Below, piece after piece: positions 62,906-64,000 of a stretch of 64,000 nucleotides of DNA. The notes beneath the pieces are model-generated. The model ran no database searches, was not told the DNA's origin, and saw nothing but the letters and a program-made list of their open reading frames with translations. Numbering within the stretch: position 1 is the stretch's first letter; every line of letters begins with the position of its first letter. Made by a program: the position numbers and the translations under genes. Origin of the DNA: Thalassococcus arenae (GTDB lineage: Bacteria; Pseudomonadota; Alphaproteobacteria; Rhodobacterales; Rhodobacteraceae); NCBI RefSeq assembly GCF_019104745.1, contig NZ_JAHRWL010000001.1, positions 1,345,001 to 1,409,000 on the forward strand. The letters run 5' to 3'.

Positions 62906-64000
62906 TTAAACTTCGATCGGACGGTTCTCGCCCAACGCGGTTCCGTGGCTTGCTGCCTCGGACACGATCTTTTCGCGCGGCCAAACCACCTCGACGATGG
63001 CTCCGCGCCGCTCGAGCGTTTCGGTTGAAAAAGGGTCGGACCCGTTGGCAAAGCTCAGCTGTGCGCCGGTACGTTCAAGCAGCGTCTTCGCAATGAACAG
63101 ACCCAGCCCCATGCCCTCGTATTCCGGGCGCGTCTTGCGGTCGGTTTCGGACCGGCGCTTGCGGACGAAGGGATCGCCGATGCGTCCGATCAGGTGCGGC
63201 GGGAACCCACGCCCGTCGTCGAGGATGCGCACCGACACGATATCGTCTGTCCAGAGCGCCTCGATCCAGATGGTGGACCGTGCGAAGTCCACCGCGTTCT
63301 GCACGAGGTTGCGCATGCCATGGATGATCTCGGGTCTGCGCAGGATCATCGGCTGCGCGGCGTCGCCTCCCGGACCGATGGCCAGTTCGATCAGGATTTC
63401 CTTTCCGCGTCCCTGGTGCGGTTCGGCGGCTTCGCGGATCACCTCGGCCAGCGGGGCTTGCCGCATGTGAAGATCGTCTTTGCCGGCGCGCCCCATCGAC
63501 CGCAGGATATCTCGACAGCGGTCGGCCTGGTCACGGATCAGCCGCGCGTCCTCCTGCAATTCGGGCTTGTCGTCCAGTTCCTCGATCAGTTCCGCCGATG
63601 TCAGTTTGATGGTGGCAAGCGGCGTTCCCAGTTCATGCGCCGCGGCTGCGACGACGCCTCCGAGATCGTTCAGCTTTTGCGCCCGGGCCAGGGCCATCTG
63701 CGTCGCAGACAAAGCATCCGACATGGCATGCATTTCCCGCGAGATCCGGCGCGCATAGATCGAGATGAAGATCAACGCGATGGTGATCGCCGCCCATTGG
63801 CCAAAGACAAAGATGTCGGGCACCCGCATGATAAAACCCATGTCGGTCCGCAACGGCAGGTGATAGAACACCATGGTCGAAACCAGGACAAAGGCCGTCG
63901 TCCCCAAAAGAAGGGTCGACCGCAGGGTCAGCACCGTCGCCGATACCGTGACCGGTCCCAGAACCAGCAGCGAGAACGGGTTGTGCAGCCCGCCGGTCAG
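62906..64000 (-). CDS. regB: RegB/PrrB redox-sensing histidine kinase, N-terminus beyond the window
   Basis: Partial: about 364 C-terminal residues. The quinone-binding heptad is GGLHNPF (63995-63975), matching GGxxNPF of RegB, so the gene continues past the right edge; a GTG at 63934 is not the start. Three membrane segments precede the H-box ALGGVV-like GGVVAAAAHELGTPLATIKLT. The redox Cys is in DQADRCRDILRSMGRAGKDD, as in RegB C265. The HATPase has NLVQNAVDFA and the G1 box ILDDGRGFP. With RegA it would control respiration, and in phototrophs photosynthesis, by oxygen state. divL is 67 bp downstream. Confidence 0.93.
   Translation of the reverse strand: MTGGLHNPFSLLVLGPVTVSATVLTLRSTLLLGTTAFVLVSTMVFYHLPLRTDMGFIMRVPDIFVFGQWAAITIALIFISIYARRISREMHAMSDALSATQMALARAQKLNDLGGVVAAAAHELGTPLATIKLTSAELIEELDDKPELQEDARLIRDQADRCRDILRSMGRAGKDDLHMRQAPLAEVIREAAEPHQGRGKEILIELAIGPGGDAAQPMILRRPEIIHGMRNLVQNAVDFARSTIWIEALWTDDIVSVRILDDGRGFPPHLIGRIGDPFVRKRRSETDRKTRPEYEGMGLGLFIAKTLLERTGAQLSFANGSDPFSTETLERRGAIVEVVWPREKIVSEAASHGTALGENRPIEV

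Noticed and set aside
1-64000. tRNA, rRNA, CRISPR, insertion sequence or phage attachment site
   Set aside because: No cloverleaf-like gene, regularly spaced direct repeats, transposase or integrase sequence was recognised on either strand.

Overview
The window is about 64 kb of high-GC, gene-dense chromosome from an alphaproteobacterium, most likely a marine Roseobacter-group member of the Rhodobacterales. The evidence is the block regB-divL-tsaE-amgK-murU-addB-addA-trxA, a CtrA-type TTAA-N7-TTAA box, a kinase-less DivL-like PAS protein, a NaChBac-type sodium channel, TRAP transport and hairpin repeats that I recall from this group. I see no rRNA, tRNA, CRISPR array, insertion sequence or phage genes, and no gene-free stretch longer than 300 bases.

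Layout. 1-2.5 kb: the end of an SDR gene, an Hpt phosphotransfer protein, a response-regulator/PP2C phosphatase and a Nudix hydrolase. 2.5-11.7 kb: Hsp33 (hslO), a CoA-type Nudix hydrolase and CCA-adding enzyme; an 11-codon leader with competing hairpins; a heterodimeric ABC exporter; a small P-loop kinase; a TrmA/RumA-type RNA methyltransferase; and the sodium channel. 11.7-14 kb: envelope genes (two L,D-transpeptidases, a CAP lipoprotein, a small secreted/membrane protein). 14-20 kb: hemH, a methyltransferase, comF-like, grxC, a nitrilase-family amidase, marR, ubiG and proline iminopeptidase. 20-26 kb: an oligopeptide-type ABC importer with a fused double ATPase, then a DUF4242 gene.

26-49 kb is an accessory sugar-acid catabolic region. 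A minus-strand block of eleven genes runs from a TRAP transporter (dctP, terminator, dctQ, dctM) through two PhyH-type dioxygenases flanking an altronate-dehydratase-like enzyme, a 3-hydroxyisobutyrate-dehydrogenase-type reductase, an EamA transporter and three Gfo/Idh/MocA oxidoreductases. A GntR regulator is divergent. Next come a D-erythronate-dehydrogenase-like/HIBADH-type pair on the minus strand and a plus-strand set (SDR, IlvD/Edd dehydratase, FAH hydrolase, D-2-hydroxyacid dehydrogenase, enolase-superfamily dehydratase, LysE exporter). Divergent idnO and idnD (L-idonate to gluconate) close the region. The overall theme is uptake, oxidation and dehydration of aldonic or uronic acids. 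The exact substrates cannot be read from sequence.

49-64 kb returns to core genes: hslU and hslV, separated by an orphan WYL-domain gene on the other strand; an APH-type kinase; trxA; addA/addB recombinational repair; murU/amgK cell-wall recycling; tsaE; a DivL-like protein; and the regB redox sensor kinase, which runs off the right edge. Two promoters of matching RpoH-like form (CTTG-N18-CCYATAT) precede hslO and hslV.
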